Below, in pieces: positions 36,593 to 45,887 of a stretch of 64,000 bases of DNA. The position numbers and the translations under genes were made by a program. The notes below the pieces were generated by a model, which made no database searches, was not told the DNA's origin, and saw nothing but the letters and a program-made list of their open reading frames with translations. Source of the DNA: Sphingobacteriaceae bacterium (GTDB lineage: Bacteria; Bacteroidota; Bacteroidia; B-17B0; Aurantibacillaceae); the NCBI GenBank assembly GCA_016715905.1, contig JADJXI010000020.1:248001-312000 (forward strand), read 5' to 3'. Each line of letters begins with the position of its first letter. The stretch's first letter is position 1.

Positions 36593-38005
36593 ATGGCCAA
36601 AGAAAAAGACGGTAAAAAAGAAACGCGTGAAAAAAGACCTCGCAAAGTAAAGTTAGATCCCATTAATGAAGAAGCGGTTTCTGAATCAGTTTCAGAAGTG
36701 AATGAAGAGGAAAATGTGGTTATGCCTGTTCAGGAAACTGAGGTAGCAGAAACGGTAACAACTGAAGCTACAGCAGAAACTGAAGTTTCTTCAAATGAGT
36801 CTGCACAAATGCAGGAAGGCGGAGCTTCAACAACCGCTTCAACAGATGAAAATCAAATTAAAAAACCGGAAAAAGTATATTACAATTTCGATAATATTGT
36901 TTTAGTTACCGGCGTATTAGAAATCATGCCTGATGGTTATGGATTTTTAAGAAGCTCAGATTATAACTATCTGAATTCACCCGACGATGTGTATGTTTCT
37001 CAATCGCAAATTAAATTATTCGGATTAAGAACGGGAGATGTGGTTAAAGGTGGTGTAAGACCACCTCGAGAAGGAGAGAAGTATTTTCCATTAATAAAAG
37101 TTGATCAGATTAACGGAAGAGATCCGGGCTTTGTACGTGACCGCGTGATGTTTGAATACCTAACACCATTATTTCCGTATGAAAAAATAAAATTAACAGG
37201 CCATGCACAGGAAAATTTAAGTACACGTGTAATGGATTTGTTTTCACCAATTGGAAAAGGACAGCGTGGTTTAATTGTGGCGCAGCCTAAAACCGGTAAA
37301 ACCGTTTTATTAAAAGATGTGGCCAATGCAATAGCTGCCAATCATCCCGAAATTTATTTAATTATTTTATTAATTGATGAAAGACCGGAAGAGGTAACGG
37401 ATATGGCCAGAAGCGTGAAGGCAGAAGTAGTATCGAGTACCTTTGATGAACCGGCGGAAAAACATGTAAAAATTGCTAACATAGTTTTAGAAAAATCAAA
37501 ACGATTGGTGGAATGCGGACATGATGTGGTTATTTTGTTAGATAGTATTACCCGTTTAGCTCGTGCATACAATACTGTTTCACCTGCCAGCGGTAAAGTA
37601 TTAACCGGAGGTGTTGATGCCAATGCTTTACATAAACCAAAAAGATTTTTTGGTGCAGCACGTAAAGTGGAGAATGGCGGATCATTAACCATTTTAGCTA
37701 CCGCCTTAACGGAAACCGGTTCTAAAATGGACGAGGTTATTTTTGAAGAATTTAAAGGAACCGGAAATATGGAATTACAGTTGGATAGAAAATTATCTAA
37801 CCGAAGAATTTATCCGGCCATTGATTTATTAGCCTCGTCAACACGTAGAGATGATTTATTAATTGATAAAGAAACCTTATCTAGGTTATGGGTATTGCGC
37901 AAGCATTTGGGGGATATGAATCCACAAGAAGCCATGGAGTTTTTATTGGAGCGATTGCGAAGAACACAAACCAATGAAGAATTTTTAGTAGGCATGAATG
38001 GGTAA
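36593..38005 (+). CDS. rho: Transcription termination factor Rho
   Basis: A 470-residue hexameric RNA-dependent ATPase that ends untranslated transcripts. The primary RNA-binding cold-shock-like domain spans about residues 100-175 (MPDGYGFLRSSDYNY), the ATPase has P-loop QPKTGKT, LLIDERPEEVTDM and LLDSITRLARAYNT, and the Q/R loops (SPASGKVLTGGVD, KGTGNMELQLDRKL) are intact. The first ~100 residues are an acidic, Glu/Thr/Ser-rich disordered stretch preceded by a basic KKETREKRPRK. The helical Rho_N domain normally found at the N-terminus is not visible. The stop overlaps the DUF4199 ATG (TAATG). Confidence 0.96.
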   Translation: MAKEKDGKKETREKRPRKVKLDPINEEAVSESVSEVNEEENVVMPVQETEVAETVTTEATAETEVSSNESAQMQEGGASTTASTDENQIKKPEKVYYNFDNIVLVTGVLEIMPDGYGFLRSSDYNYLNSPDDVYVSQSQIKLFGLRTGDVVKGGVRPPREGEKYFPLIKVDQINGRDPGFVRDRVMFEYLTPLFPYEKIKLTGHAQENLSTRVMDLFSPIGKGQRGLIVAQPKTGKTVLLKDVANAIAANHPEIYLIILLIDERPEEVTDMARSVKAEVVSSTFDEPAEKHVKIANIVLEKSKRLVECGHDVVILLDSITRLARAYNTVSPASGKVLTGGVDANALHKPKRFFGAARKVENGGSLTILATALTETGSKMDEVIFEEFKGTGNMELQLDRKLSNRRIYPAIDLLASSTRRDDLLIDKETLSRLWVLRKHLGDMNPQEAMEFLLERLRRTQTNEEFLVGMNG

Positions 38006-38526
38006 TGAATAAGAAGGGACTTTATTTTGGTTTAGCGTACAGCCTTTTTGTAATTATTTTTAAGTTAGTAATTCTCTTTGGCGGATTTTCTTTAACTCAT
38101 TTTGGTTGGTATTATTCCAATATCACAGCTGTTTTTATGGTTATTCCGTTTTACATTTTGGCCATAAAAAGCACACGCGATAAAGATTACAACGGAGTAA
38201 TAGGAGGGAAGGAAGCGACTAGAATTGCTTTAACTGTTTTTATTGTAGGAGCTGTGTTGGTGAGTGCCTATAATTATTTTGAATTTGAATATGCCGGAAA
38301 AAAAATTGCGATTGAGTATTATAACAGTGCTCAGTTTTTAGACTATCTTAAAAAATTACCGCAAGTTAAAGAAGCGGATTATGCAAAGATTATTGAGGAA
38401 CAAATAAAAAATACGGAAGTTTCAGCTTTTAAAGCAACAACCGGAAAATTATTTTCCTATATATTATTAGGTTTAAGCAGCACGTTTATTTGTGCAGTTC
38501 TTTTAAAAAGAAACCGCGTGAATTAA
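38005..38526 (+). CDS. DUF4199 family membrane protein
   Basis: A 173-residue membrane protein with four hydrophobic helices (about 5-27, 33-54, 70-90, 145-165) and the DUF4199 look (FGWYYSNITAVFMVIPFYIL, FNYFEFEY-like YNYFEFEYAG). The function is unknown. Its ATG overlaps the rho stop by one base, so translation is coupled to rho. Its last four bases overlap the end of the convergent OmpA-family gene. Confidence 0.82.
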   Translation: MNKKGLYFGLAYSLFVIIFKLVILFGGFSLTHFGWYYSNITAVFMVIPFYILAIKSTRDKDYNGVIGGKEATRIALTVFIVGAVLVSAYNYFEFEYAGKKIAIEYYNSAQFLDYLKKLPQVKEADYAKIIEEQIKNTEVSAFKATTGKLFSYILLGLSSTFICAVLLKRNRVN

Positions 38527-40556
38527 TGATCCACAATTAAAAATTCGGTTCTTCTGTTTTGAGCTCTTCCGTTTTCGGTTTTGTTATCTGCTATAGGTGC
38601 TGTTTGGCCATAACCCTTTGCACTGATTCTTTTGCCGGGCACCTTAAAACTCTCAATATATTGTTTTACTGAAAATGCACGGTTTGAACTAAGCGCCAGG
38701 TTGTCTTTTGGGTTACCAACATTATCGGTATGCCCTTGAATTTCCACTGAGAGATTTGGGTTTTCCAGCAAATATTCGGCAAAAGATTGTAAAATTAATT
38801 TACTGGATTCTTCAATCTCGGCACTATTGGTTTTATAATGTATATCGTTAATAACAAAACTTTTTCCTTTATCTGATTTTTGTACAGTTAATTTCACTTC
38901 CGGTATTTTTGTTGTTACGGTTACATTTTTCATATCAACTACCGTGGTATTAAAAGCCACAGAATCTTTTTTTACGGTTATAATTAATTTATCTTTGTGT
39001 TTTACCTGAACGGCTGCCATGTATTTTCCGCTCGTGCTGTCAACTACGGCGTAAGTTTTTTCTTTGGTTACTGTATTTTTAATTTCCACCACTGCTCCTG
39101 CTACAGCTTCTCCGGCGTGATCTTTCACATCACCTTCAAAAAACACAACTTCATTTGGTCGGGCTTCGGCGTATAAATCAAAACTATACATGTCGTAACG
39201 CCCGACACCTTTTCCGGCCACTTTTCCTTCATTGTAACTGAAAAAATAAGCTGTTTTGGTATCCTTACTCACAAAAAAACCGCTATCGTCTCCGGGTCCG
39301 TTAATGGGTGCTCCAATATTTTCAGGCTCCGACCACTTGCCGCTTTCATCCATTCGTGCAAAGTAAATGTCGTACCCCCCGAAACCGTAATGTCCATCAC
39401 TGGAAAAATAAATGGTATGACTATCACTATGAATAAAAGGCGTTTTTTCGTTCCCCTTGGTGTTTATGCTAGGGCCTAAATTTTTGGGCACGCTCCATGT
39501 TCCGGTGCGCGGATCTTTAACCGTTACATACAAATCAATTCCACCAAATCCGCCCGGACGGTCGCTCGCAAAATAAAGTGTGATGCCGTCGGACGCAATG
39601 GTAGGTTGACTATCCCAATATTTGGGATCATTTACTGTTGCACTTAATTTGCGAATGTCGGTCCAGTAATCTTCAATATTATCGCTTACATATAAATCAA
39701 CATTAGGTTGAGCTCCACCTTCATCTTTCATCATAGCGAAATACAAATGTTTATTATCAATGGAAATGGTGCAACCCCCCTGATTATCATCAGTAACATT
39801 AAAGGGTTCAGGTAATGGCTCTCCTTTGGTAAACTGTCCGGTTTTATCCCGTTTTGCAATCATAAAAACTTCTTTTTCCCGATCACTGGCATACACTTGA
39901 TTTTTACTTACTATAGGTTGTTTGCGAACAAAAAAACAATTTTGATCATCGGGTGATACGTAGGTGAGATATTCATCTCGTTCTGTGGAAACGCCATTTA
40001 CAACTTTTGGATTAAAGGGTACACCTTTTTTAAGTGAAGATTCTTTTTTAATGGTTTTGATCATCCCTTGAGCATTACCTAAATAGAAATTATAGTTTTT
40101 TCCAAACTTGGCATCATCTTCATCCTTAAAATCTATAAACTTTTGCAGGTATTTTTTTGCAGAATCATTATTGCCTGCTTCGTAATAAGCAAATCCCATG
40201 AAATAGTAGGGTTCGCTATGAATTTGCGGACAATATTTAATGGCGGCCATGAATGGCTGAATGAGTGGTTTGTAAGGCTTCTCTTCTACTCTTAAACGAA
40301 CTTCCATTTCAAATCCCATTCTTAAATGAGCTTCCGGAAAGTCAGGTTCCAATTGAATAGCTTCGGTTAAAAACTCCAATCGTTCTTGTTTTTTGTATTT
40401 CTTTTTATCCAACGCTTTTTCATAAAGCTTTATGGCTTTTTTATTGAGATCTTCATTACATATTTTTTTAACTTGTTTTTCATCTTCATCCTGCGCCAGC
40501 ATTGAAATTGGCGATATGGCGAGAAATACTAATAGAATTTGAATCAGATGTTTCAT
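38523..40556 (-). CDS. OmpA-family protein with TPR-like and PD40 (WD40-like) repeats
   Basis: A 677-residue envelope protein. Signal peptide (about 1-21), a tetratricopeptide-like helical part (residues 35-165, ALDKKKYKKQERLEFLTEAI), a PD40 beta-propeller (about 195-465, with repeated FASDRPGGFGGIDLY/FSSDGHYGFGGYDIYF-type blades), a carboxypeptidase-regulatory-like domain (about 470-550), and a peptidoglycan-binding OmpA domain (about 560-677, IQGHTDNVGNPKDNLALSS). This build is common in Bacteroidota and resembles PorE, a T9SS-associated protein that binds peptidoglycan. Confidence 0.87.
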   Translation of the reverse strand: MKHLIQILLVFLAISPISMLAQDEDEKQVKKICNEDLNKKAIKLYEKALDKKKYKKQERLEFLTEAIQLEPDFPEAHLRMGFEMEVRLRVEEKPYKPLIQPFMAAIKYCPQIHSEPYYFMGFAYYEAGNNDSAKKYLQKFIDFKDEDDAKFGKNYNFYLGNAQGMIKTIKKESSLKKGVPFNPKVVNGVSTERDEYLTYVSPDDQNCFFVRKQPIVSKNQVYASDREKEVFMIAKRDKTGQFTKGEPLPEPFNVTDDNQGGCTISIDNKHLYFAMMKDEGGAQPNVDLYVSDNIEDYWTDIRKLSATVNDPKYWDSQPTIASDGITLYFASDRPGGFGGIDLYVTVKDPRTGTWSVPKNLGPSINTKGNEKTPFIHSDSHTIYFSSDGHYGFGGYDIYFARMDESGKWSEPENIGAPINGPGDDSGFFVSKDTKTAYFFSYNEGKVAGKGVGRYDMYSFDLYAEARPNEVVFFEGDVKDHAGEAVAGAVVEIKNTVTKEKTYAVVDSTSGKYMAAVQVKHKDKLIITVKKDSVAFNTTVVDMKNVTVTTKIPEVKLTVQKSDKGKSFVINDIHYKTNSAEIEESSKLILQSFAEYLLENPNLSVEIQGHTDNVGNPKDNLALSSNRAFSVKQYIESFKVPGKRISAKGYGQTAPIADNKTENGRAQNRRTEFLIVDH

Positions 40557-40569
40557 ACGATTATTAATA

Positions 40570-40577
40570 CAAATTTA
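40570..40577 (-). promoter_or_regulatory. -7 element upstream of the OmpA-family gene
   Basis: The minus strand reads TAAATTTG, an exact -7 match, 13 bases before the ATG. No -33 TTG at the right spacing. Confidence 0.45.
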
Positions 40578-40702
40578 ATGCTAAAGAAACAGGTATCCGG
40601 TACTTATTATGAATAAATGTGTACCCTTTATTGTTAAAAAGCTTAAACGAAAGCGGAACCGGGTTGAATTACAAAGGCTAAGCTGCGCTGTTCAATAAAT
40701 TT

Positions 40703-41959
40703 TTAGTTTGCAATCGGTTTTTCGTCGAGCGTTCTGGTATCTAAGGCATCTCGCAGACCGTTACCAACTAACATAAAAGAAAGCACTAGTATCATAATGG
40801 CAATGCCGGGTATAAAAGCTAAGTAAGCTTTATCCATTAGAATATAACCATGGTGTGTGTTGGTCATTTCTCCCCAAGTGGGAACCGGAGGTTGAGCACC
40901 AATTCCTAAAAAACTTAATCCGGCTTCTACTAAAATGGCAGATGCAAAATTACTGGCCGCCATTACAATTACCGGCCCCATTACGTTTGGTAAAATATGC
41001 CTTAAGATAATGCGCATATTCGTATAACCAAGTGCTCTTCCTGCTTCTACAAATTCTTTCTCGCGAATACTTAGAATTTGTCCTCTTACAATTCTGGCTA
41101 CTTCAACCCACATGGTTAATCCTACAGCAATAAAAACTTGGATGATACCTTTTCCTAAAACCAAAGTGATGGCAATTACCAATAATAAGGTTGGAATACT
41201 CCATACCACATTGATGAGCCACATAATTACTGAGTCAACTGTTCCTCTGAAATAACCGGCTATAGCACCCAATAAAATTCCGATTAAAATGGAAATGATT
41301 ACAGAAACAAGTCCAACACTTAAACTTATTCTTGTTCCGATTAATAATCTACTTAATAAATCTCTTCCTAATAAATCTGTACCTAGTAAATACTTTTTGG
41401 TAACTACATGCTTTTCCTGAATGATTTTTCTTAATTCAGTAATTGATTTAGTTTGTTTAACCGGATTATCAACTTCGTAAAAAGAAACTTCATTTGTAAG
41501 TACATTATAATTTATGGGTTCTTTTTGATCAACTGCATAAATCACGTCTGCAACATTTACTTTTGAAATGGAACCGTTATTATTTTTATTACCAGTAAAT
41601 TCTTCAATTAAAATAAAAGGACCTTTGAAAAAATAGTTATACATCGTAAGCGAGGTGTATTCCGAATAAGAGCCAAATAACATTCTGTCTAAAACCGATG
41701 GCTTTACAAAAGTTTCATTTTTCTTAACTAAAATAAAACGGGAAGTGAAGCCGGGCTCTTTGATGTGCAATTCAGGTTTTTGATCATTGGCGTAAGGCGT
41801 ACTATCAGGTGTAATCAAATAACCTAAAATGGAAATAGAACAGGAAACAAAAATGATAAATAAACCAAGCATGGAAAGTTTATTTCGTTTGAACCTCTTC
41901 CAGGTTTGAGCACTGAGGGATTCTGATTCAAAGTCAATTCGTTTCTTTTTAAAAAACAT
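40703..41959 (-). CDS. ABC transporter permease, OppC/DppC type
   Basis: A 418-residue inner-membrane permease of the peptide/nickel ABC family. The first helix (about residues 31-50) is followed by an extra periplasmic stretch of roughly 140 residues, then LLGTDLLGRDLLSRLLIGTR and five helices with the EAA motif (EAGRALGYTNMRIILRHILPN) that contacts the ATPase. Usual OppC proteins have about 300 residues, so the loop is an addition. No ATPase, binding protein or second permease is nearby. It follows the GT2 gene after six bases. Confidence 0.88.
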   Translation of the reverse strand: MFFKKKRIDFESESLSAQTWKRFKRNKLSMLGLFIIFVSCSISILGYLITPDSTPYANDQKPELHIKEPGFTSRFILVKKNETFVKPSVLDRMLFGSYSEYTSLTMYNYFFKGPFILIEEFTGNKNNNGSISKVNVADVIYAVDQKEPINYNVLTNEVSFYEVDNPVKQTKSITELRKIIQEKHVVTKKYLLGTDLLGRDLLSRLLIGTRISLSVGLVSVIISILIGILLGAIAGYFRGTVDSVIMWLINVVWSIPTLLLVIAITLVLGKGIIQVFIAVGLTMWVEVARIVRGQILSIREKEFVEAGRALGYTNMRIILRHILPNVMGPVIVMAASNFASAILVEAGLSFLGIGAQPPVPTWGEMTNTHHGYILMDKAYLAFIPGIAIMILVLSFMLVGNGLRDALDTRTLDEKPIAN

Positions 41960-41965
41960 AAGTTC

Positions 41966-43075
41966 TTACTTCCAGTTTGGTTTAATAAAAATAGATAAGA
42001 GACTAATTAATAATACATATACAGGATACACCAAAGCAACAGGTAAAATGTACATAGTCAGACCCTTAGTTTTTAAAAAACGTGAAGCTAAAAATAGTAA
42101 CAAATTGTCAATTACAAGCTTAATTCCTATAAAAATTAAGCCGAAAGTAGCATTTTGAGCCACTAAAAAGGCATTGAGTATGCAAAAAAGCACCGAAATG
42201 TTTGTTAAAAGCGTAACAAAAGCCAATAGGTTATTATAATAATTTTTGTTGGAAGAAAATTTATTGGCCCATCTGATTTTTTGCAGGAAGAGGGATTTGA
42301 TGTTTGGACATGGGTAGGTATAAACTACAGCCTTATTGCTTTTCAAGTAACTGATCTTTGCGCCTGTTTTTTTTAAATCTTCCAGAAACAATACGTCATC
42401 CCCCGAAGTAATAGCTAGGTGACTTTGATAGGATCCAGCTTTTTTAAAAGCAGTTTTAGTAAAAATTAAATTGGCTCCGCTACATAAAAAGGGCTTTTTG
42501 AGTTTTGCCATTCCGCAGGAAAGAACATTCAATATATCATTTTCAATAGCCTGTAAGGCCCAAAGCGCACCGGAATTTTGAGAAATAGCTACCGGGCCAA
42601 TTATCATGTCGCATTTATGTTTTGTGTAAAAGTCTGAAATAGTATACAACCATTCATCGCTTAAGGTATATGTATCTGCATCACGCGTAATGATTAATTC
42701 ATATTCGGCCAGTTGCAGGGCTTGGAGAATAGATCGTTTTTTCCCCAATTGCTTCTTGTTTTGGATGATTTTATAATTTATTCCGGAAACTTTTAAAATG
42801 GCCTGAGCATAATTTACCGTAGAATCCGTGCTCGCATCATCAATTAATATTATTTGCAATTTTGAAAGATCATATTGTTGATGTAAAATTGTTTTTAAAC
42901 ACCTAGGAATATTTTTTTCTTCATTTCGGGCACAGATTATAATGGATATAGGTTCATTTAATGAATCGGAATCGTTTTTAACAAACTCAGATTTAGCAAA
43001 ACCAAGAATCGGAAAACTTAACAAAAGTGCGTACAAAAATAAAATGCCAAACAAAATATAATATTCAACACTCAT
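41966..43075 (-). CDS. Family 2 glycosyltransferase
   Basis: A 369-residue membrane glycosyltransferase. One N-terminal helix, then a GT-A domain: ISIIICARNEEKNIPRCLKT, LIDDASTDSTV, the metal-binding RDADT, SGDDVLF, and QKIRW, the (Q/R)xxRW motif of processive GT2 enzymes. Two or three helices follow at the C-terminus (about 290-365). It acts on the cytoplasmic face, transferring sugar to a lipid or polysaccharide. It overlaps the flippase-like gene by four bases and may act together with it. Confidence 0.87.
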   Translation of the reverse strand: MSVEYYILFGILFLYALLLSFPILGFAKSEFVKNDSDSLNEPISIIICARNEEKNIPRCLKTILHQQYDLSKLQIILIDDASTDSTVNYAQAILKVSGINYKIIQNKKQLGKKRSILQALQLAEYELIITRDADTYTLSDEWLYTISDFYTKHKCDMIIGPVAISQNSGALWALQAIENDILNVLSCGMAKLKKPFLCSGANLIFTKTAFKKAGSYQSHLAITSGDDVLFLEDLKKTGAKISYLKSNKAVVYTYPCPNIKSLFLQKIRWANKFSSNKNYYNNLLAFVTLLTNISVLFCILNAFLVAQNATFGLIFIGIKLVIDNLLLFLASRFLKTKGLTMYILPVALVYPVYVLLISLLSIFIKPNWK

Positions 43076-44040
43076 TTGTTTCGTTTATTTAATTTAAAAT
43101 CGAACTCCTGTTGTAAAAGAAAAATATAGCCAAATATACTTGGAATAATAATATTGGTTAGCCAAACAGAAATAGAAGCCAATGCGGCAGCCGTATCGCT
43201 AATCCCACAATTTTTAAAAACCAATAATGCAACTGCGGCTCGTATGGCACCTTCTAAAAAACTAATCATGGGTATACTGGTGGTAATGAGAAAATAAATT
43301 ACAATTCCTATAATAATATTTGAATTAAAATTTCCTGCGAAAAGGTATAAGAGCAAAATAAACTGAACCGAAAATACAATGTAGCGTAACAGTGAATAAG
43401 AAAATAATTGAAACAGCAATGAAAAATTGAATTGGAAATTCACCGGTTCAATGTTTTTTGTAGCGCTTATTTTTTTAACGGCATAATTAATAATGCGCGA
43501 AATTTTAAAGAGGCTGATTATAAATACCAGCATAACCAAAATAGCAATACCAAATGACAAGTAAGCAATCCAGACCTGATCATGCGCCAATGCATTTAGC
43601 TGTATGGCTAAACCAATAAATCCGATTAAATAAGTTAGGGATAATTGAAACATGCCGTTTACAAAATGAAGCACTGAAACGGCCGTTCGGTTTTCAGGTT
43701 TAAAAAATATTATTTTGGCTAAAAATTCGGTTGCTCTTCCAGGCGCTAAATTACCTATACAAATTCCGCTATACACCGATTTTTGCGCATTTTTAAAACT
43801 GATTTTTTCAATTTGTGCAGTTATTAATTTCCATTTGAAAGATTCAATTCCCCAATTAATCGGAATAAGTAAAAGACAGCCTAATAGACAAAGCAATCCG
43901 GTTTGGGATGAAATCGCTTGCAGCAAATAAGTTATATTATCCGGGGTTAAATCGTCTTTTAATTTCCAGTAAATAATAAACACACCGGCAATGCCAATAA
44001 AAGCTTTTATAACTATTGATATTATTTTTTTACCCGACAT
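43072..44040 (-). CDS. Flippase-like / lysylphosphatidylglycerol synthase transmembrane region protein
   Basis: A 322-residue polytopic membrane protein of the UPF0104 / LPG-synthase-TM (AglD-like flippase) type. About eight helices, with the family features WGIESFKWKLITAQIEKISF (residues 63-82), CIGNLAPGRATEFLAKI and SFLEGAIRAAVALLVF. No synthase domain is attached. Such proteins are thought to move lipid-linked molecules. The start overlaps no other gene but lies 27 bases from the divergent ruvC. Confidence 0.82.
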   Translation of the reverse strand: MSGKKIISIVIKAFIGIAGVFIIYWKLKDDLTPDNITYLLQAISSQTGLLCLLGCLLLIPINWGIESFKWKLITAQIEKISFKNAQKSVYSGICIGNLAPGRATEFLAKIIFFKPENRTAVSVLHFVNGMFQLSLTYLIGFIGLAIQLNALAHDQVWIAYLSFGIAILVMLVFIISLFKISRIINYAVKKISATKNIEPVNFQFNFSLLFQLFSYSLLRYIVFSVQFILLLYLFAGNFNSNIIIGIVIYFLITTSIPMISFLEGAIRAAVALLVFKNCGISDTAAALASISVWLTNIIIPSIFGYIFLLQQEFDFKLNKRNK

Positions 44041-44067
44041 GAATAGCGCTTAAATTTACATTTATTA

Positions 44068-44625
44068 ATGCGAAACAGCGAGAGAATAATTTTAGGAATA
44101 GATCCTGGGACGATTGTAATGGGATATGCTATAATTGCTACCTCGGGGGCCAAGGTGAAGTTGGAAAAAATGGGAGTGATTAAACTGGATAAGTTCGCAG
44201 AGCATGCCGATCGTTTGAAAAAAATTTTCGATGCTATTATTGAAATAATTGAAGAATATAATCCGGATGAATTAGCCATTGAAGCCCCTTTTTTCGGGAA
44301 AAATGTACAGAGTATGCTAAAATTAGGACGAGCGCAGGGTGTTGCTATTGCTGCAGCGTTAAGCAGACAAATTCCGATGACAGAGTATTCTCCAAAAAAA
44401 ATTAAAATGAGCATAACAGGAAATGGTAACGCCAGTAAAGAGCAGGTTGCAGCCATGCTTAAACAAACGCTTATTATTGAAGAGACTAAATATCCGTTGG
44501 ATGCAACAGATGCGCTTGGCGCGGCTTTGTGTCACTTTTATCAAAACCGAGGATTGGCGTCCGGTGAAAAAAAAGCAAAAGGATGGAAAGCTTTTATTAA
44601 TGAAAATCCGGGTAGAAAATTGTAA
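44068..44625 (+). CDS. ruvC: Crossover junction endodeoxyribonuclease RuvC
   Basis: A 185-residue Holliday-junction resolvase. The four catalytic acidic residues are in place: GIDPGT (Asp near residue 10), LAIEAPFFGKN (Glu about 72), and YPLDATDALGAALCH (the two Asp near 141-148). It cuts four-way junctions in the RuvABC system. It is slightly longer than the E. coli protein (173 residues). ruvA and ruvB are not here. It converges with the small membrane-protein gene, whose stop is directly adjacent. Confidence 0.95.
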   Translation: MRNSERIILGIDPGTIVMGYAIIATSGAKVKLEKMGVIKLDKFAEHADRLKKIFDAIIEIIEEYNPDELAIEAPFFGKNVQSMLKLGRAQGVAIAAALSRQIPMTEYSPKKIKMSITGNGNASKEQVAAMLKQTLIIEETKYPLDATDALGAALCHFYQNRGLASGEKKAKGWKAFINENPGRKL

Positions 44626-44733
44626 TTAAAGAATAAAAATGGCGGCAACTATCATGATTACTATGATAACCAGATACTGCCATATGTCGGGAAAAAAAGG
44701 GGCTATTTTTTTGAAATCATCTTTTAAAGACAT
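44626..44733 (-). CDS. Small single-pass membrane protein (35 residues)
   Basis: A short open frame, ATG to TAA: soluble start MSLKDDFKKIAPFFPDIWQY followed by a hydrophobic segment (LVIIVIMIVAAIFIL) that ends the protein. The ATG overlaps the stop of the upstream gene (44733-45107) as TGATG, a coupling arrangement, and the stop codon abuts the ruvC end. The composition (Lys/Asp-rich head, clean membrane helix) is unlike random sequence. I do not recognise a family. Confidence 0.6.
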   Translation of the reverse strand: MSLKDDFKKIAPFFPDIWQYLVIIVIMIVAAIFIL

Positions 44734-45107
44734 CATTCCGTAATGTTAACTACGTATCGATTGGAATGAATGCTATCATCGGCATCCATAAATTGTAAAT
44801 ACAATAAGAATTTTGAATTTAAATCGGATTTTTTTAGCGAAGCGTTAAGTTGAGTAATAAAATCTTCCTTTTTACCTTTAATAACGGAGTGCTTTCCCTC
44901 GCGATCAAAACCAATTTCATAATTGATAATTTTAATATCCGTTGCCACATCGGGGATTAAGTTATGTGCCGAAGAAAGCTTCAAATTACTTTTTAAGGAA
45001 TAGGAGTATTCGGTTTTAGGTTTAACTAGAATGGGTTCTTCGGACTGTGCGAATGAATTAATGCCAATTAAAACTAAAAAACAAAACAATATTTTTTTTA
45101 AGCACAT
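44733..45107 (-). CDS. Secreted protein of unknown function
   Basis: A 124-residue protein with a signal peptide (about 1-20, MCLKKILFCFLVLIGINSFA) and a beta-rich mature part (PKTEYSYSLKSNLKLSSAHN, DIKIINYEIGFDREGKHSV). I do not recognise a family. It lies 10 bases after paaC, the place usually taken by paaD, but its sequence and export signal do not fit PaaD. It is coupled to the small membrane-protein gene. Confidence 0.65.
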   Translation of the reverse strand: MCLKKILFCFLVLIGINSFAQSEEPILVKPKTEYSYSLKSNLKLSSAHNLIPDVATDIKIINYEIGFDREGKHSVIKGKKEDFITQLNASLKKSDLNSKFLLYLQFMDADDSIHSNRYVVNITE

Positions 45108-45117
45108 TATTTAATAT

Positions 45118-45876
45118 TTACCATTTAGCCTCAGGATACATTCGAGGCAAAGATTGCATTTCATTTAATAAATAACCAAGTTGCTCAGTATGAATTCCTT
45201 TTCTGCCTCCCATTTGCATAAAAACTTCTGTGGGAATTTTCAATCCGGCTTCGCTTAATAAGTTGTTTATTTCTTTCTCCCACTGATCTTTTAATTTATT
45301 TACATCGGGAGCTATTCTTTCTTTAATCATCAGTTCATCCACTTCGTCTTTTTCAAAAAACTCACCTGTAAATCGCCAAAGTTCATTTAATGCATTTTGC
45401 GCTCTTTCTTTACTTTCATCGGTTCCTCCGCCAAATCGTTTCACCCAACTAAAGCTATGTCTTTTATGATAAGTAATTTCTTTTATTGATTTTTCAGCAA
45501 TAGCCCGAATCGTTTCGTCGCTACTTTTTAAAAGTTCTGAGTAGTATAAAAAATCAAAGCAATCGATAAGGGCCTGACGCATTATTGTTTTAGCGTAATC
45601 GCCATTACTTTGTTCGCAAATTAAAAAATTAAAATATTCGCGGTCATTTCTGTGAAAAGCTAAAGTATCTTCTGTTCTTCCCTTTCCTTCTATGCGTCCG
45701 GCATATTCCAGTAAATTCCGTCCTTGACCAAAAATATCCAATGAAATATTGGTTAATGCCAAATCTTCTTCTAAAAAAGGTCCAACGCCGGTCCACTCGC
45801 AAAGTCTTTGTGCAAGTACTACGCTATTATCTCCCAGTCGCAATACGTATTTAAATAAAGCCTCTTGTTTGTTCAT
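45118..45876 (-). CDS. paaC: 1,2-phenylacetyl-CoA epoxidase subunit PaaC
   Basis: A 252-residue helical ferritin-like protein, the structural partner of the catalytic PaaA in the oxygenase that turns phenylacetyl-CoA into the ring 1,2-epoxide. Family features are YVLRLGDNSVVLAQRLCEWT, GPFLEEDLALTNISLDIFGQ, the ITYHKRHSFSWVKRFGGGT segment and GRKGIHTEQLGYLLNEMQ at the end. It lies about 6 kb from paaB/paaA and 11 bases after the SBBP surface-protein gene, so it probably shares that gene's transcript. Confidence 0.92.
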   Translation of the reverse strand: MNKQEALFKYVLRLGDNSVVLAQRLCEWTGVGPFLEEDLALTNISLDIFGQGRNLLEYAGRIEGKGRTEDTLAFHRNDREYFNFLICEQSNGDYAKTIMRQALIDCFDFLYYSELLKSSDETIRAIAEKSIKEITYHKRHSFSWVKRFGGGTDESKERAQNALNELWRFTGEFFEKDEVDELMIKERIAPDVNKLKDQWEKEINNLLSEAGLKIPTEVFMQMGGRKGIHTEQLGYLLNEMQSLPRMYPEAKW

Positions 45877-45887
45877 AGTTTGCTAAT

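Noticed and set aside
44733..45107. The gene behind paaC as paaD
   Set aside because: It has a signal peptide and lacks the DUF59-type sequence and Cys pattern of PaaD.
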